Counted from the stretch's first letter, positions 45,319 through 54,197 are shown. The stretch: 64,000 bases of DNA from CADEEN01 sp963783785 (GCA_963783785.1 CAWAOQ010000011.1:1-64000), one strand, 5' to 3'. The notes: generated by a model not told the origin, from the sequence alone. Program-made: numbers and translations.

Positions 45319-46616
45319 ACCTGACCAGCCCGTTCTCGCTGGCGATCTTCGCCATCGTCGGTCTGAGCATGCTCGGGCTTCCGGTCGGGCACGCGATGAT
45401 CGGCGGCTCGATCCTCTACCTGTACGCCGCGGGCCTCGACATGGGGACCGCGGCCGAGCAGCTGCTCAACGGCATGTACTCGAGCTTCCTGCTGCTCGCG
45501 ATTCCGCTGTTCGTGCTGGCGGCCGAGTTCATGAACGCCGGCAGCATCATGGACAGGCTGCTGCGCTTCTGCAACGCGATCGTCGGGCGCTTCCGCGGCG
45601 GCCTCGCGCACGTGAACGTCGTGCAGAGCATCATCTTCGCCAGCATGTCGGGTTCGGCGCTCGCGGACGCGGCCAGCTCGGGCAAGCTGATGCAGTCGCT
45701 GATGACCCGGGACGGCAAGTACCCGCCGGCCTACGCAGCCGCCCTGACCACGGTGTCGTCGGTCATCGGGCCGATCATGCCGCCGTCGATTCCGCTGGTG
45801 CTCTACGCGCTGGTCTCGGACACCTCGGTCGGCTACCTGTTCCTCGCCGGCGTCATTCCCGGCCTGCTGATCGGCCTCGTTCAGAGCGGGCTGATCGCCT
45901 TCACCGCGAAGCGGCGCAACTTCCCCGTCGAGGCGCCGGTGCCGCTGCGGGAACTCCCGCGCGTCACCTGGGAGGCGTTGCCGGCGCTGATGATGCCGGT
46001 GATCCTGCTGGGCTGCCTGTACAGCGGCATCACGACGCCCACCGAGGCCGCCGCGGTCGCCGCCGCCTATGCGCTGCTGATCTCCGCCTTGCTCTACCGC
46101 AGCGTCAGCCCGAAGGACGTCTACGTCTCGCTGCGGACCAGCGCGCGCATCACCGTGTCCATCGGCATGCTGATCGCCGGCGCGCTCGTCTTCAACTACG
46201 TCATCACGGTCGAGAACATCCCGCGGACGCTGAGCGGGATCCTGAAGGCGTACGAGATGTCGCCGCTGGTGTTCCTGCTGGTCGTCAACATCGTGCTGCT
46301 GATCCTCGGCTGCTTCCTCGAGGGGACGACGATCATCCTGGTCATCCTGCCGGTGCTGCTGCCCACCGCGCAGGCACTCGGGATCGATCCGGTGCACTTC
46401 GGGGTGATGGCGGTGATGAACATCATGATGGGACTGGTGACCCCGCCTTATGGCCTGCTGCTGTTCATGATGTCGAAAGTGACCGATGTTCCGCTGCGCG
46501 ACATCGTGCGCGAGGCGATGCCGTTCCTCTACGCCATGCTCGGTGCGCTGGCGCTGATCACGCTGTTCCCCAGTCTCGTTCTCTTCCTGCCGCGGCTGCT
46601 CGGGTATACAGGCTGA
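45315..46616 (+). CDS. dctM: TRAP transporter large permease (DctM)
   Basis: 433 aa, about twelve TM segments. Family hallmarks: IPLFVLAAEFMNAGSIMDRL, FASMSGSALADAASSGKLMQ, SSVIGPIMPPSIPLVLYAL, GITTPTEAAAVAAAYALLIS, LGCFLEGTTIILVILPVLLP, HFGVMAVMNIMMGLVTPPYG. Sodium-driven uptake partner of the preceding two proteins. Confidence 0.94.
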   Translation: MNLTSPFSLAIFAIVGLSMLGLPVGHAMIGGSILYLYAAGLDMGTAAEQLLNGMYSSFLLLAIPLFVLAAEFMNAGSIMDRLLRFCNAIVGRFRGGLAHVNVVQSIIFASMSGSALADAASSGKLMQSLMTRDGKYPPAYAAALTTVSSVIGPIMPPSIPLVLYALVSDTSVGYLFLAGVIPGLLIGLVQSGLIAFTAKRRNFPVEAPVPLRELPRVTWEALPALMMPVILLGCLYSGITTPTEAAAVAAAYALLISALLYRSVSPKDVYVSLRTSARITVSIGMLIAGALVFNYVITVENIPRTLSGILKAYEMSPLVFLLVVNIVLLILGCFLEGTTIILVILPVLLPTAQALGIDPVHFGVMAVMNIMMGLVTPPYGLLLFMMSKVTDVPLRDIVREAMPFLYAMLGALALITLFPSLVLFLPRLLGYTG

Positions 46617-46665
46617 CGCGGCATTCGAGGCAAGGCGTCCCGCCACCGGACCCTGCGGAGTGAAC

Positions 46666-47349
46666 ATGGACGGGTTGCCCAGGGCCGCGATGCTGCTGTC
46701 GTTCGACATTGCGGCGGAGGCGCAACTCGAGCACGACGACTGGCACTCGCACGAGCATCTGCCCGAGCGGCTGGCCATCCCCGGCTTTCTGCGCGGCTCG
46801 CGCTGGAGGGCGCTGGCCGGCGGGCCGGCCTACTTCGTGATGTACGAGGTCGGCGAACTCGGCGTGCTGTCGTCGCCGGCCTACATGGACCGGCTGAACC
46901 ACCCGAGCCCCTGGACCGCGAAGATGATGCCGTCGTACCGCGGCATGAGACGCGGCCTGTGCGAGATCGTGGCCCGTGCCGGCCACGGACTGGGCGGCTT
47001 CGGCCTGCTGCTGCGCTTCGGCGTCGAGGCCGATGGCCAGGCGGCGCTGCGCGATTGGCTGGCCGGAGAGGTGATGCCGGCGCTGCCGGCGCAAGACGGG
47101 GCTGGCGAGCGCCATGCTGTTCCGATCCGGCCTGCAGGCCGCACTCACGGTCGAACAGCGCATCCGTGGCCAGGATGCCGCCGTCGACTGGGCGCTGCTG
47201 GTGACCGGCTTCGCACGCTCGAGCATCGAGGCGCTGGCAACCGGAGTGCTGCGCCGTCGGAACTGGAGCGGCGTGGCGCGAGCGGCGTCGAGTCAGCCAC
47301 CTACCAGTTGGTGCACTGCCTCAGCGACCGGGATCTCGCCTCCGTCTGA
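46666..47349 (+). CDS. DUF4286-like conserved protein, compensated frameshifts
   Basis: About 227 aa from ATG 46666 (DGLPRAAMLLSFDIAAEAQL). Contains WHSHEHLPERLAIPGFLRGS and YFVMYEVGELGVLSSPAYMD, like small stand-alone dimeric alpha-beta barrel proteins annotated DUF4286. Between ~47097 (extra base) and ~47245 (missing base) the real sequence is in the next frame (LASAMLFRSGLQAALTVEQR ... VDWALLVTGFARSSIEALAT), after which SATYQLVHCLSDRDLA returns in frame. Last gene of the TRAP operon. Function unknown; this fold can bind or isomerise small aromatic or quinoid compounds. Confidence 0.7.
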   Translation: MDGLPRAAMLLSFDIAAEAQLEHDDWHSHEHLPERLAIPGFLRGSRWRALAGGPAYFVMYEVGELGVLSSPAYMDRLNHPSPWTAKMMPSYRGMRRGLCEIVARAGHGLGGFGLLLRFGVEADGQAALRDWLAGEVMPALPAQDGAGERHAVPIRPAGRTHGRTAHPWPGCRRRLGAAGDRLRTLEHRGAGNRSAAPSELERRGASGVESATYQLVHCLSDRDLASV

Positions 47350-47407
47350 TCCGATCCTGCTGCCACTGCGGTGGCGCGTTTGCCGGGCGGGGCATGACCT
47401 GCCGTCT

Positions 47408-48226
47408 TCAGAGCGCGGCGAGCAGGGCGTCGACCGCGGCGCGGCCGCGCTTCGCGCGCTCCAGCGCCGGCATGCCCAGTGCCCGGTACTTCGTCGGACA
47501 CTCCAGGCTGATCGGTACCTCCGGCGGGGCCGCACGCAGCATCGATGCCAGGTCGATGCCGCCTTCGCCAGGAAAGGCGCGCTCGCCGCGGGCCTGGGCG
47601 ATCATCGTGTCGAAGTCGGTCGGGCGCGGCATCGTGCCGTCGCACAGTTGCACGCAGTCGATCAAGTCCGGCGGTACCGCGGCGATGTCGGCCGCCGTGT
47701 TCCCGACGCGGTCGACGTGCAGCGTGTCGATCATCACCCGGCCGTTGGGCTGGCCGGCCGCGCGCACGATCCGCACCGCCTGGGCCAGCGTCTTCAGGCC
47801 GGTCCACGGCGTGGGTTCGAAATGGAAGGTGGTGTGGTAGCGGCGGCCCAGCTCGCACAACTGCCCGAACAGGTCGGTCAGTCTCGCGTCGTCGGGCTCG
47901 TCGCCATTGACCAGCGCGTTGTGGCTGCCGAGCACGGCGGCGGTCTCGAGCCAGGGCTCGAAGTCCGCCACCACGGTCTCGGCCTTCAGTCGCAGCACGC
48001 CCCAGTCGAGCACCTCGATGCCGGTGTCGCGCAGCGCCGCCAGCGTCTCGCGTCGCATCGGGGTGTCGCCGACGATCGGGTGCTGCGCTTCGCCGCTGGC
48101 GGCCGCGGGCTTCAGCCGCAGCCCGACGTGGCGGTAGCCGGCCGCCGCGGCGCAGCGCACGACTTCCGGCGGGGTGAGCTCGAAGACAGTCAGGTGGTCG
48201 AGCGAGACGATGCGCGGGGCATTCAT
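47408..48226 (-). CDS. xylose-isomerase-like TIM-barrel protein, second copy
   Basis: 272 aa AP-endonuclease-2 fold, paralogous in layout to 38242-39069: SLDHLTVFELTPPEVVRCAA, TFHFEPTPWTGLKTLAQAVR, VMIDTLHVDRVGNTAADIAA, CVQLCDGTMPRPTDF, GEGGIDLASMLRAAPPEVPI, SLECPTK. Metal-site Glu, Asp-His, Gln and Glu are visible. Its ATG overlaps the SDR stop by four bases. Substrate unknown, probably another cyclic polyol or keto acid of the same pathway. Confidence 0.83.
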   Translation of the reverse strand: MNAPRIVSLDHLTVFELTPPEVVRCAAAAGYRHVGLRLKPAAASGEAQHPIVGDTPMRRETLAALRDTGIEVLDWGVLRLKAETVVADFEPWLETAAVLGSHNALVNGDEPDDARLTDLFGQLCELGRRYHTTFHFEPTPWTGLKTLAQAVRIVRAAGQPNGRVMIDTLHVDRVGNTAADIAAVPPDLIDCVQLCDGTMPRPTDFDTMIAQARGERAFPGEGGIDLASMLRAAPPEVPISLECPTKYRALGMPALERAKRGRAAVDALLAAL

Positions 48227-49068
48227 GCCGGTGGTTGCTCAGCGGACACTGGGGGCTGCCGCAACTTGTTGTCGGGCAGGCCGGGCACGGCGCCGAGCAC
48301 GCGGTCGCACAGGCCCCCGTCGAGCTTCAGGTCGATGCCGGTGGCATAGCCGAAGTCCGGGCCGGCGAGTTGAACGAGCGCGCGCGCGACGTCGTCGACG
48401 CTGCCGATGCGGTGCAGCGGCACCACCGCCTCGCGGCCGGCGAGCATTTCAGGGTCGGCGTACAGCGACTCGGTCAGCGGGGTGCGGATCAGGCCAGGCG
48501 ACACGGTGTTGACGCGGATGCCGTCGGCCGCCCACTCCTGCGCCATCTGCCGGCACAGCATCACCAGCGCCGCCTTGGCGGGCGAGTAGGCCCCGAGCCC
48601 AGGGAACGGGCAATGCGCCGAGACCGAGGCGACCGCGACGATGGCGCCGCGGCTGCGCGCCAGCGCCGGGCGGACGGCGCGCGCCAGCAGCCAGGTGGCG
48701 CGCGCGTCGACATTGAAGACGTGGTCCCAGTCCGCGACGTCGAGCGTCGCCAAGGCCCCGGATCGTGTCATGCCGGCGATGGAGAACAGCATGTCCAGAC
48801 CGCCGCAGGCGGCGGTGACCTCCTCACCCAGTCGGGTGCAAGCGGCGGGGTCGGCGAGGTCGGCCACATGCGCGCTGGCATTGGCGCCGGCGGTCCGCAG
48901 TTCGGCCACCAGTTCATCGAGCGCGCCGCCCGGCCGCGCGCCGACGGCGGCCAGCCGCAGTGTCTGCCCGCGCCGGCGCGTGTCGCGCAGCAATTCCAGG
49001 CAGGTGGCACGGCCCATGCCGCCGGCCGCGCCGGTGACCAGGGCGCGGATCTCTCGTCCTTCTTCCAT
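48223..49068 (-). CDS. short-chain dehydrogenase/reductase
   Basis: 281 aa from ATG 49068 (SD GGGAGG). Classical SDR: ALVTGAAGGMGRATCLELLR, FSIAGMTRSGALATLDVADW, catalytic Ser in VAVASVSAHCPF, Tyr-x3-Lys in GAYSPAKAALVMLCRQMAQE, VNTVSPGLIRTPL. NAD(P)-dependent alcohol/ketone interconversion. Divergent from the Old Yellow Enzyme gene across a 64-bp spacer and coupled to the TIM-barrel gene. Confidence 0.88.
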   Translation of the reverse strand: MEEGREIRALVTGAAGGMGRATCLELLRDTRRRGQTLRLAAVGARPGGALDELVAELRTAGANASAHVADLADPAACTRLGEEVTAACGGLDMLFSIAGMTRSGALATLDVADWDHVFNVDARATWLLARAVRPALARSRGAIVAVASVSAHCPFPGLGAYSPAKAALVMLCRQMAQEWAADGIRVNTVSPGLIRTPLTESLYADPEMLAGREAVVPLHRIGSVDDVARALVQLAGPDFGYATGIDLKLDGGLCDRVLGAVPGLPDNKLRQPPVSAEQPPA

Positions 49069-49132
49069 CGGAACCTCCCGGGCGTCATGCTCTACTGTGA
49101 CGTGGAAGTTTGCATCGACAACGAGGTCCACC

Positions 49133-51073
49133 GTGAGATTCCCTCATCTCTTCCGTCCCGGGCAGATCGGCTCGATCGAGGTCCGCAACCGCATCATCGC
49201 CTCGCCGATGGAGCGCAACTACTGCACGCTGGAAGGACGCGTCACGCAGGTCTACATCGACTACCTCGAGGCACGCGCCCGCGGCGGTGTCGGCCTGATG
49301 TACACCGAGGCGACCTACGTCGACCCGCGCGGCAAGGGTCGCGGGCTGCAGATGGGCCTGTACGACGATGACCTGATTCCGCAGCTGCGCAAGATGGTGC
49401 GCGCGGTGCAGACGCATGGCGCGCGCATCGGGCCCGAGTTGAACTTCGGCGGCCGCGTGGTGCACCCCGAGGTCAGCGGCTTCGAGTCCTGGGCGCCGTC
49501 GGTCGTGCCGTACGCGGGCGCCGCGCCGTTCGTGCCGCACGCGATGACCGTCGACGACATCGGCCACGTCGTGAAGTGCTTCGCCGACGCTGCGCGGCGC
49601 GCCGTCGAGGCGGGCTGTGATTTCGTCGGCATCCACGGCGCACACGGCTACCTGATCAGCCAGTTCTTCTCACCGTACGCCAACAAGCGCGACGACGCGT
49701 ACGGCGGCGACCTGCAACGCCGCATGCGCTTTCCGCTGGAGATCGTCGCGGCGGTGCGCAACGCGATCGGCCGCGACGTACCCATCCTCTACCGCCTCAG
49801 CGGCGACGAGCACCAGCCCGAGGGCGGCATCACGCTGCAGGACGTGTGCGCGCTGGCGCCCCGGCTCGAGGCTGCCGGCGTCGACCTGATCGACGTCTCG
49901 GCCGGCATGTACGAGACCAACTGGTGGATCACGCAGCCGATGGAGATGCCGCAGGGCGTGCTGTCGGCGTCCGCGAAGCCGGTGCGCGAGGCGGTCGGCA
50001 TCCCGGTCAGCGTCTCGGGTCGCATCACCGACCCCAGCGTGGCCGAGCACGTGATCGAGTCGGGCTGCGCCGACTTCGTGACCCTGGGCCGCGCGATGCA
50101 CGCCGACCCCGAGTTCGCCAACAAGGCGCGCGATGGTCGTCTCGATGAGATCTGCACCTGCATCGCCTGCAACCAGGGCTGCAGCGACATGCACGCCAAG
50201 GGGCTGCAGATCGTCTGCGTCGTCAACACCACGACCGGCAAGGAACGCGAGTACGCGATCCGTCCGGCGCAGGCGGTGCAGAAGGTGGTGGTGGTCGGCG
50301 GCGGGCCCGCCGGCATGGAGGCCGCGCGCATCCTGGCGCTGCGTGGCTGCAGCGTCACGCTGTTCGAGAAGGAAGAGGAGCCCGGCGGGCAGATGCTGCT
50401 GAACCGCTGGGTGCCCGGCCGCGAGGAGATGGCGGGCCACCTCGCCTGGCTGACCGCCGCGGCGACGCGCGCCGGCGCGACCCTGCATCTCGGCACCGAG
50501 GCGACCGCCGCGATGGTGCTGGCCGAGCAGGCCGACGCGATCGTCATCGCCACGGGCTCGACGCCGGGCCTGCCGCCGATCCCCGGCATCATGAACAGCC
50601 CGGTCGTCAGCCCCCACGACATCATTCGCCGCCCGATCGGCGGCATCGGACGCGCGCTGGTGATCGGCGGCGGCATCCGCGGTGTGGGCGTGGCGCGCCT
50701 GCTCGCGCAAAAGGGCGCCGAGGTCGTGCTGACCGAGCCGGGCCGCGAACTCGCCACCGACATCGCCAGCCGCTCGCGCCGCTTCCAGGTGGCGGCGTTG
50801 CAGGCCCTGCCGACGGTGTCGGTGCACCTCGGCACCACGGTGGAGTCGCTCGGCGAGAGCAGCGCGGTGCTGTGGAACAACCAGCACCGCTGGACCGTCG
50901 AGGGCATCGACCTCGTGGTGCCCACGCACTTCCTGCTGCCGGCCACCGCGGTGGCCGACGCGCTCTACGAGCACGAAGACGCACCGCCGATCTACCTGAT
51001 CGGCGACGTGAGCCTGCCGCGTGGCGTGCTGGAGGCCACCCAGGAAGCCGCCGCGCTGGCGCACCGGCTCTGA
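49133..51073 (+). CDS. Old-Yellow-Enzyme/2,4-dienoyl-CoA-reductase-type flavoprotein
   Basis: 646 aa, GTG start 49133 (RFPHLFRPGQIGSIEVRNRI). N-terminal FMN TIM barrel (~1-370) with active-site region HGAHGYLISQFFSPYANKRD and VSGRITDPSVAEHVIESGCA; 4Fe-4S ligands in CIACNQGC and a later Cys in GLQIVC; C-terminal FAD/NAD domains with VVVVGGGPAGMEAARILALR and ALVIGGGIRGVGVARLLAQK. This architecture reduces activated C=C bonds (dienoyl-CoA, trimethylamine dehydrogenase family). Part of the accessory catabolic group at 47.4-51.1 kb. Confidence 0.9.
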   Translation: MRFPHLFRPGQIGSIEVRNRIIASPMERNYCTLEGRVTQVYIDYLEARARGGVGLMYTEATYVDPRGKGRGLQMGLYDDDLIPQLRKMVRAVQTHGARIGPELNFGGRVVHPEVSGFESWAPSVVPYAGAAPFVPHAMTVDDIGHVVKCFADAARRAVEAGCDFVGIHGAHGYLISQFFSPYANKRDDAYGGDLQRRMRFPLEIVAAVRNAIGRDVPILYRLSGDEHQPEGGITLQDVCALAPRLEAAGVDLIDVSAGMYETNWWITQPMEMPQGVLSASAKPVREAVGIPVSVSGRITDPSVAEHVIESGCADFVTLGRAMHADPEFANKARDGRLDEICTCIACNQGCSDMHAKGLQIVCVVNTTTGKEREYAIRPAQAVQKVVVVGGGPAGMEAARILALRGCSVTLFEKEEEPGGQMLLNRWVPGREEMAGHLAWLTAAATRAGATLHLGTEATAAMVLAEQADAIVIATGSTPGLPPIPGIMNSPVVSPHDIIRRPIGGIGRALVIGGGIRGVGVARLLAQKGAEVVLTEPGRELATDIASRSRRFQVAALQALPTVSVHLGTTVESLGESSAVLWNNQHRWTVEGIDLVVPTHFLLPATAVADALYEHEDAPPIYLIGDVSLPRGVLEATQEAAALAHRL

Positions 51074-51403
51074 CGGCTCGTTTGCAGCAACCATGGCGAC
51101 CTCGCCTGTCTGACGGAAAGCGCTGCGCTCGCGCAACCTGAGCGGCTCGACGCCGCTGCGCCGACGCTCCAACGCCACACGCCGGGCGATCGTCGCCGCC
51201 TTCGAGAAAGGCGACCTGCTCGAAGCAGAACAGTTGCGTCGACGAGCACGTCTCGCAGATGGCGATCGGATTTTCGCGGCGCTGCGGCGTGCGGAGTCCT
51301 CGGCCTGATCCCGAACCCGCATTGCGCCAGCGGACAGAGGACCCACCAATGTCCACGAACGCACCGGACGACTGCCGGCGGCTCCGACAGGCCACGCGAG
51401 ACC
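51074..51403. other. degenerate spacer with remnant LysR-type operator
   Basis: No intact gene. 51320-51328 repeats the CATTGCGCC end of the shared regulatory element, and GGAC...ATGTCC recurs at 51339-51354, in the right order and orientation relative to the aldehyde dehydrogenase remnant that follows at 51404. On the minus strand left of it, frames contain QLFCFEQVAFLEGG, faintly like a LysR N-terminus. Read as a decayed duplicate of the lysR/aldehyde-dehydrogenase divergent region; the lysR part is weak. Confidence 0.45.
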
Positions 51404-51520
51404 ATGACCGCCCTCGGGCAGGTGAACAGTCCGATCAGCGACGAACAGCGATGAACAGCGCGCCGAACTCGACGACAGGCATTTCGGGCCGTTCCACTGC
51501 ACCCCGGCGCTCGAAGCGGC
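51404..51520 (+). pseudogene. remnant of a second acylating aldehyde dehydrogenase gene
   Basis: From ATG 51404 the reading MTALGQVNSPISDEQR mirrors the intact gene's MTAPEQVKSPITDEQR, with near-identical DNA including GAGACCATGAC. A 10-base duplication (CGATGAACAG region) and then CGCCGAACTCGAC follow. Directly after, TTCGGGCCGTTCCAC...CCGGCGCTCGAAGC matches the last codons of the intact gene (FGPFYDPALEA). Thus about 20 N-terminal codons are fused to about 12 C-terminal codons with roughly 1.3 kb deleted. Confidence 0.75.
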
Positions 51521-51570
51521 CTGTGCCCAGCGTTACCCGAGGCACGACGCACGACCCCGCGCGCGCAGGT

Positions 51571-51924
51571 TCACACCGCTGCAGTCACGACGATCTCGAT
51601 CTTCCACTGCGGTTTGGCCAGCGCGGCCTGCACCGTGGCGCGCGGTGGCGTGTGGCCGGCGACGACCCAGGCCTCCCACACCGCGTTCATCGCTGAGAAG
51701 TCGGCCAGGTCGGCCAGGAAGATCTGCGCTCGCAGGATCTTCGATTTGTCACTGCCGGCACGCTCCAGCAAGGCATCGATCGCCGCGAGCACCTGGCGCG
51801 TCTGGCCCCGGATGTCGAGGGAGGCATCGGCGGCGACCTGGCCGGCGAGGTAGGCGACGCCGTTGTGCACCGCCATCTCCGACATGCGCGGGCCGACATC
51901 GAAACGTTGGATCGGGGTGGTCAT
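51571..51924 (-). CDS. RidA/YjgF-family protein
   Basis: 117 aa. MTTPIQRFDVGPRMSEMAVH, AYLAGQVAADASLDIRGQTR, QVLAAIDALLERAGSDKSKI, FSAMNAVWEAWVVAGHTPPR, ATVQAALAKP and WKIEIVVTAAV. The conserved Arg of RidA enamine/imine deaminases is present in PPRATVQA. Starts within the stop of plsY (ATGA overlap). Cytoplasmic reactive-imine detoxification or a related activity. Confidence 0.9.
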   Translation of the reverse strand: MTTPIQRFDVGPRMSEMAVHNGVAYLAGQVAADASLDIRGQTRQVLAAIDALLERAGSDKSKILRAQIFLADLADFSAMNAVWEAWVVAGHTPPRATVQAALAKPQWKIEIVVTAAV

Positions 51925-52574
51925 CGGTGGTGTCCTTTGTGTTTGGGGGCCGCGGCCGGTGCGGCCGCCTTGTGCCCGATTTTCGATTCGGTGCCGGCAA
52001 TCAGCTTGGAAATGTTGCCGGCGTGGCGCCACACCAGCAGCAGGCTCATCACCGCGATCGCCAGCGCGTAGGCGTCGGCGTCCCAGATCAGCAACTGGTA
52101 GAACGGCGCGAACGCCGCGGCCGCCAGCGACGCCAGCGACGAGTAGCGGAAGAACAGCGCCACGATCACCCAGGTGGCCAGCGTGGCGACGCCGAGCCAC
52201 GGATTGAAGGCCAGCAACACGCCCGCCGCGGTGGCCACACCCTTGCCGCCCTTGAAGTGGAAGAACACCGGCCACACGTGGCCGAGGAATGCGGCCAGCC
52301 CGACCGCGGCCACCGTGCCGGCGCCCCAGCCCAGGCGCGGCGCCAGCCACAGCGCGGCCAGCACGGGGGCATAGCCCTTCAGCGCATCGAGTGCCAGCGT
52401 CAGCACGGCGGCGCTGCGTTTGCCGGAGCGCAGCACGTTGGTCGCGCCGGGGTTGCCCGAGCCGTAGCTGCGCGGATCGGCCAGCCCCATCGCACGGCTG
52501 ACGATCACGGCAAACGACAGCGAGCCGACGAGATAGCCCGCCACCACCGCCGCCACACTCCATGCCCACGCCAT
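51921..52574 (-). CDS. plsY: glycerol-3-phosphate acyltransferase PlsY
   Basis: 217 aa, five TM helices. PlsY motifs: YGSGNPGATNVLRSGKR, GHVWPVFFHFKGGKGVATAA, and WRHAGNISKLIAGTE. Transfers acyl from acyl-phosphate to glycerol-3-phosphate in phospholipid synthesis at the inner membrane. C-terminal His/Lys/Ala tail (KAAAPAAAPKHKGHHR) is a lineage extension. Confidence 0.95.
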   Translation of the reverse strand: MAWAWSVAAVVAGYLVGSLSFAVIVSRAMGLADPRSYGSGNPGATNVLRSGKRSAAVLTLALDALKGYAPVLAALWLAPRLGWGAGTVAAVGLAAFLGHVWPVFFHFKGGKGVATAAGVLLAFNPWLGVATLATWVIVALFFRYSSLASLAAAAFAPFYQLLIWDADAYALAIAVMSLLLVWRHAGNISKLIAGTESKIGHKAAAPAAAPKHKGHHR

Positions 52575-52626
52575 CCAATGACTCCGCTGCGATTGAGGTG
52601 CCGCGCAGTTTACGCGTGCGTGGCCG

Positions 52627-53121
52627 TCACAGCGCGCAGTCGACCGCGGTGGCGCCGAGCCGCTCGGTCAGCACCTTCGGTTCGATGCCGACCAGAAAGC
52701 CGCGCCGCCCACCGTTGATGCAGATGCGCGGCAACGCCAGCACGCTGGTCTGCACGAACACCGGCACGCGCTCGCGCCGGAAGCCGAACGGCGACGTGCC
52801 GCCCACGAGGTAGCCGCTGTGGCGCTGCGCCACCTCTGCGCTGCAGGGCTCGACGCTCTTGCAGCCGATCGCGCGGGCCAGGTTCTTGGTGCTGACCTGG
52901 CGGTCGCCATGCATCAGCACGATCAGCGGCCGTGCGCGCTCGTCCTGCATCACCAGCGTCTTGACGACGGCATGCTCGTCGATGCCGAGCTGCCGCGCCG
53001 ACTCGGCCGTGCCGCCATGCTCGACGTAGTCGTACACATGTTCGGTGAAGTCGATGCCATGGCGCCGCAGCCATTGCGTGGCGGGCGTCTCGCTGACGTG
53101 CTTGTGTTCTTTCCTGGCCAC
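52627..53121 (-). CDS. ybaK: YbaK/EbsC-type aminoacyl-tRNA deacylase
   Basis: 164 aa from GTG 53121 (ARKEHKHVSETPATQWLRRH). Editing-domain motifs YVEHGGTAESARQLGIDEHA, VVKTLVMQDERARPLIVLMH, STKNLARAIGCKSVEPC, YLVGGTSPFGFRR. Clears Cys mis-attached to tRNA-Pro. The frame is open far upstream but those residues are read from the aldo/keto reductase region and are not part of the protein. Stop is 52 bp from plsY. Confidence 0.9.
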   Translation of the reverse strand: MARKEHKHVSETPATQWLRRHGIDFTEHVYDYVEHGGTAESARQLGIDEHAVVKTLVMQDERARPLIVLMHGDRQVSTKNLARAIGCKSVEPCSAEVAQRHSGYLVGGTSPFGFRRERVPVFVQTSVLALPRICINGGRRGFLVGIEPKVLTERLGATAVDCAL

Positions 53122-53138
53122 ACTGCCGCGCTTGCGTG

Positions 53139-54197
53139 CTATTGCGCCGGGTCGCGCATCTCCCAGCGCACCCGGTCGATCGCCGCCAGCAGCTCGGGCG
53201 ACAGCGTCGTGCCCCAGGCATCGAGGCACTCGTCGAGTTGCGCCACGCTGGTGACACCGATGATCGTGCTGGCCACGCGCCAGTTCGTATAGCACCAGGC
53301 CAGCGCCATGCGCGTGGGCGTCAGGCCGTGCTCGCGTGCCAGCGTGTTGTAGCGCTTGGTCGCGGCCAGCGACTCCGGCCGGGCCCAGCGCTGCTGCTTG
53401 AAGCGCTGGTACAACGCCATGCGGCCGCGGTTGGCCGGGTCGTCGAGGCCGCGCTCGTCGTACTTGCCGGTCAGCAATCCGAAACCGAGCGGCGAATAGG
53501 CCAGCAGGCCGACACCGCTGCGGTACAGCGCTTCGTCCAGGCCGTTGTCGGCGCTGCGCTCGATCAGGCTGTAGCCGTTCTGCACCGTGGCCACGCGAGG
53601 CAGACCGTGTTGTTCGGCGACGCGCACGAACTCGCACAGCCCCCACGGCGTCTCGTTGGACAGGCCGATGGCACGCACCTTGCCGGCGGCCACCAGGCGG
53701 GCGAGCGCGTCGAGCTGGTCGTGGATCCCGGTCTGCGGCGTGTCTGCTGCCGGGTCGAAGTAGAGCGAGCCGAACATGGGCGCGTTGCGATTGGGCCAGT
53801 GGATCTGGTACAGGTCGATCACATCGGTCTGCAGCCGGCGCAGGCTGTCGTCGCAGGCCCGCGCGATGTCGGCAGGCTTCAGGTCGGCCGCGCCATTGCG
53901 GATCCACGGCATGCCGCGAGTCGGCCCGGCCACCTTCGACGCCAGCACCAGCTTGCTGCGCAGCCCAGGGCGTTGGGCGAACCAGCGCCCGATGATGGCC
54001 TCGGTCGCGGTGAAGGTCTCGGCACGTGGCGGCACCGGGTACATCTCGGCGGTGTCGATGAAGTTGACGCCGCGCTCGAGCGCGCGGTCGAGGATCGCGT
54101 GCGAAGTGGCTTCGTCGACCTGCTCGCCGAAAGTCATCGTGCCCAGGCAGATACGGGTCACACTGAGATCACTGTGGCCGAGGCGGACGGTTTCCAT
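53139..54197 (-). CDS. aldo/keto reductase (Tas-like)
   Basis: 352 aa. METVRLGHSDLSVTRICLGT, tetrad Asp and Tyr in NFIDTAEMYPVPP, Lys in LVLASKVAGP, His in LYQIHWPNRN; NADPH site WRVASTIIGVTSVAQLDE. Same operon direction as ybaK (17-bp gap). Substrate not predictable. Confidence 0.92.
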   Translation of the reverse strand: METVRLGHSDLSVTRICLGTMTFGEQVDEATSHAILDRALERGVNFIDTAEMYPVPPRAETFTATEAIIGRWFAQRPGLRSKLVLASKVAGPTRGMPWIRNGAADLKPADIARACDDSLRRLQTDVIDLYQIHWPNRNAPMFGSLYFDPAADTPQTGIHDQLDALARLVAAGKVRAIGLSNETPWGLCEFVRVAEQHGLPRVATVQNGYSLIERSADNGLDEALYRSGVGLLAYSPLGFGLLTGKYDERGLDDPANRGRMALYQRFKQQRWARPESLAATKRYNTLAREHGLTPTRMALAWCYTNWRVASTIIGVTSVAQLDECLDAWGTTLSPELLAAIDRVRWEMRDPAQ

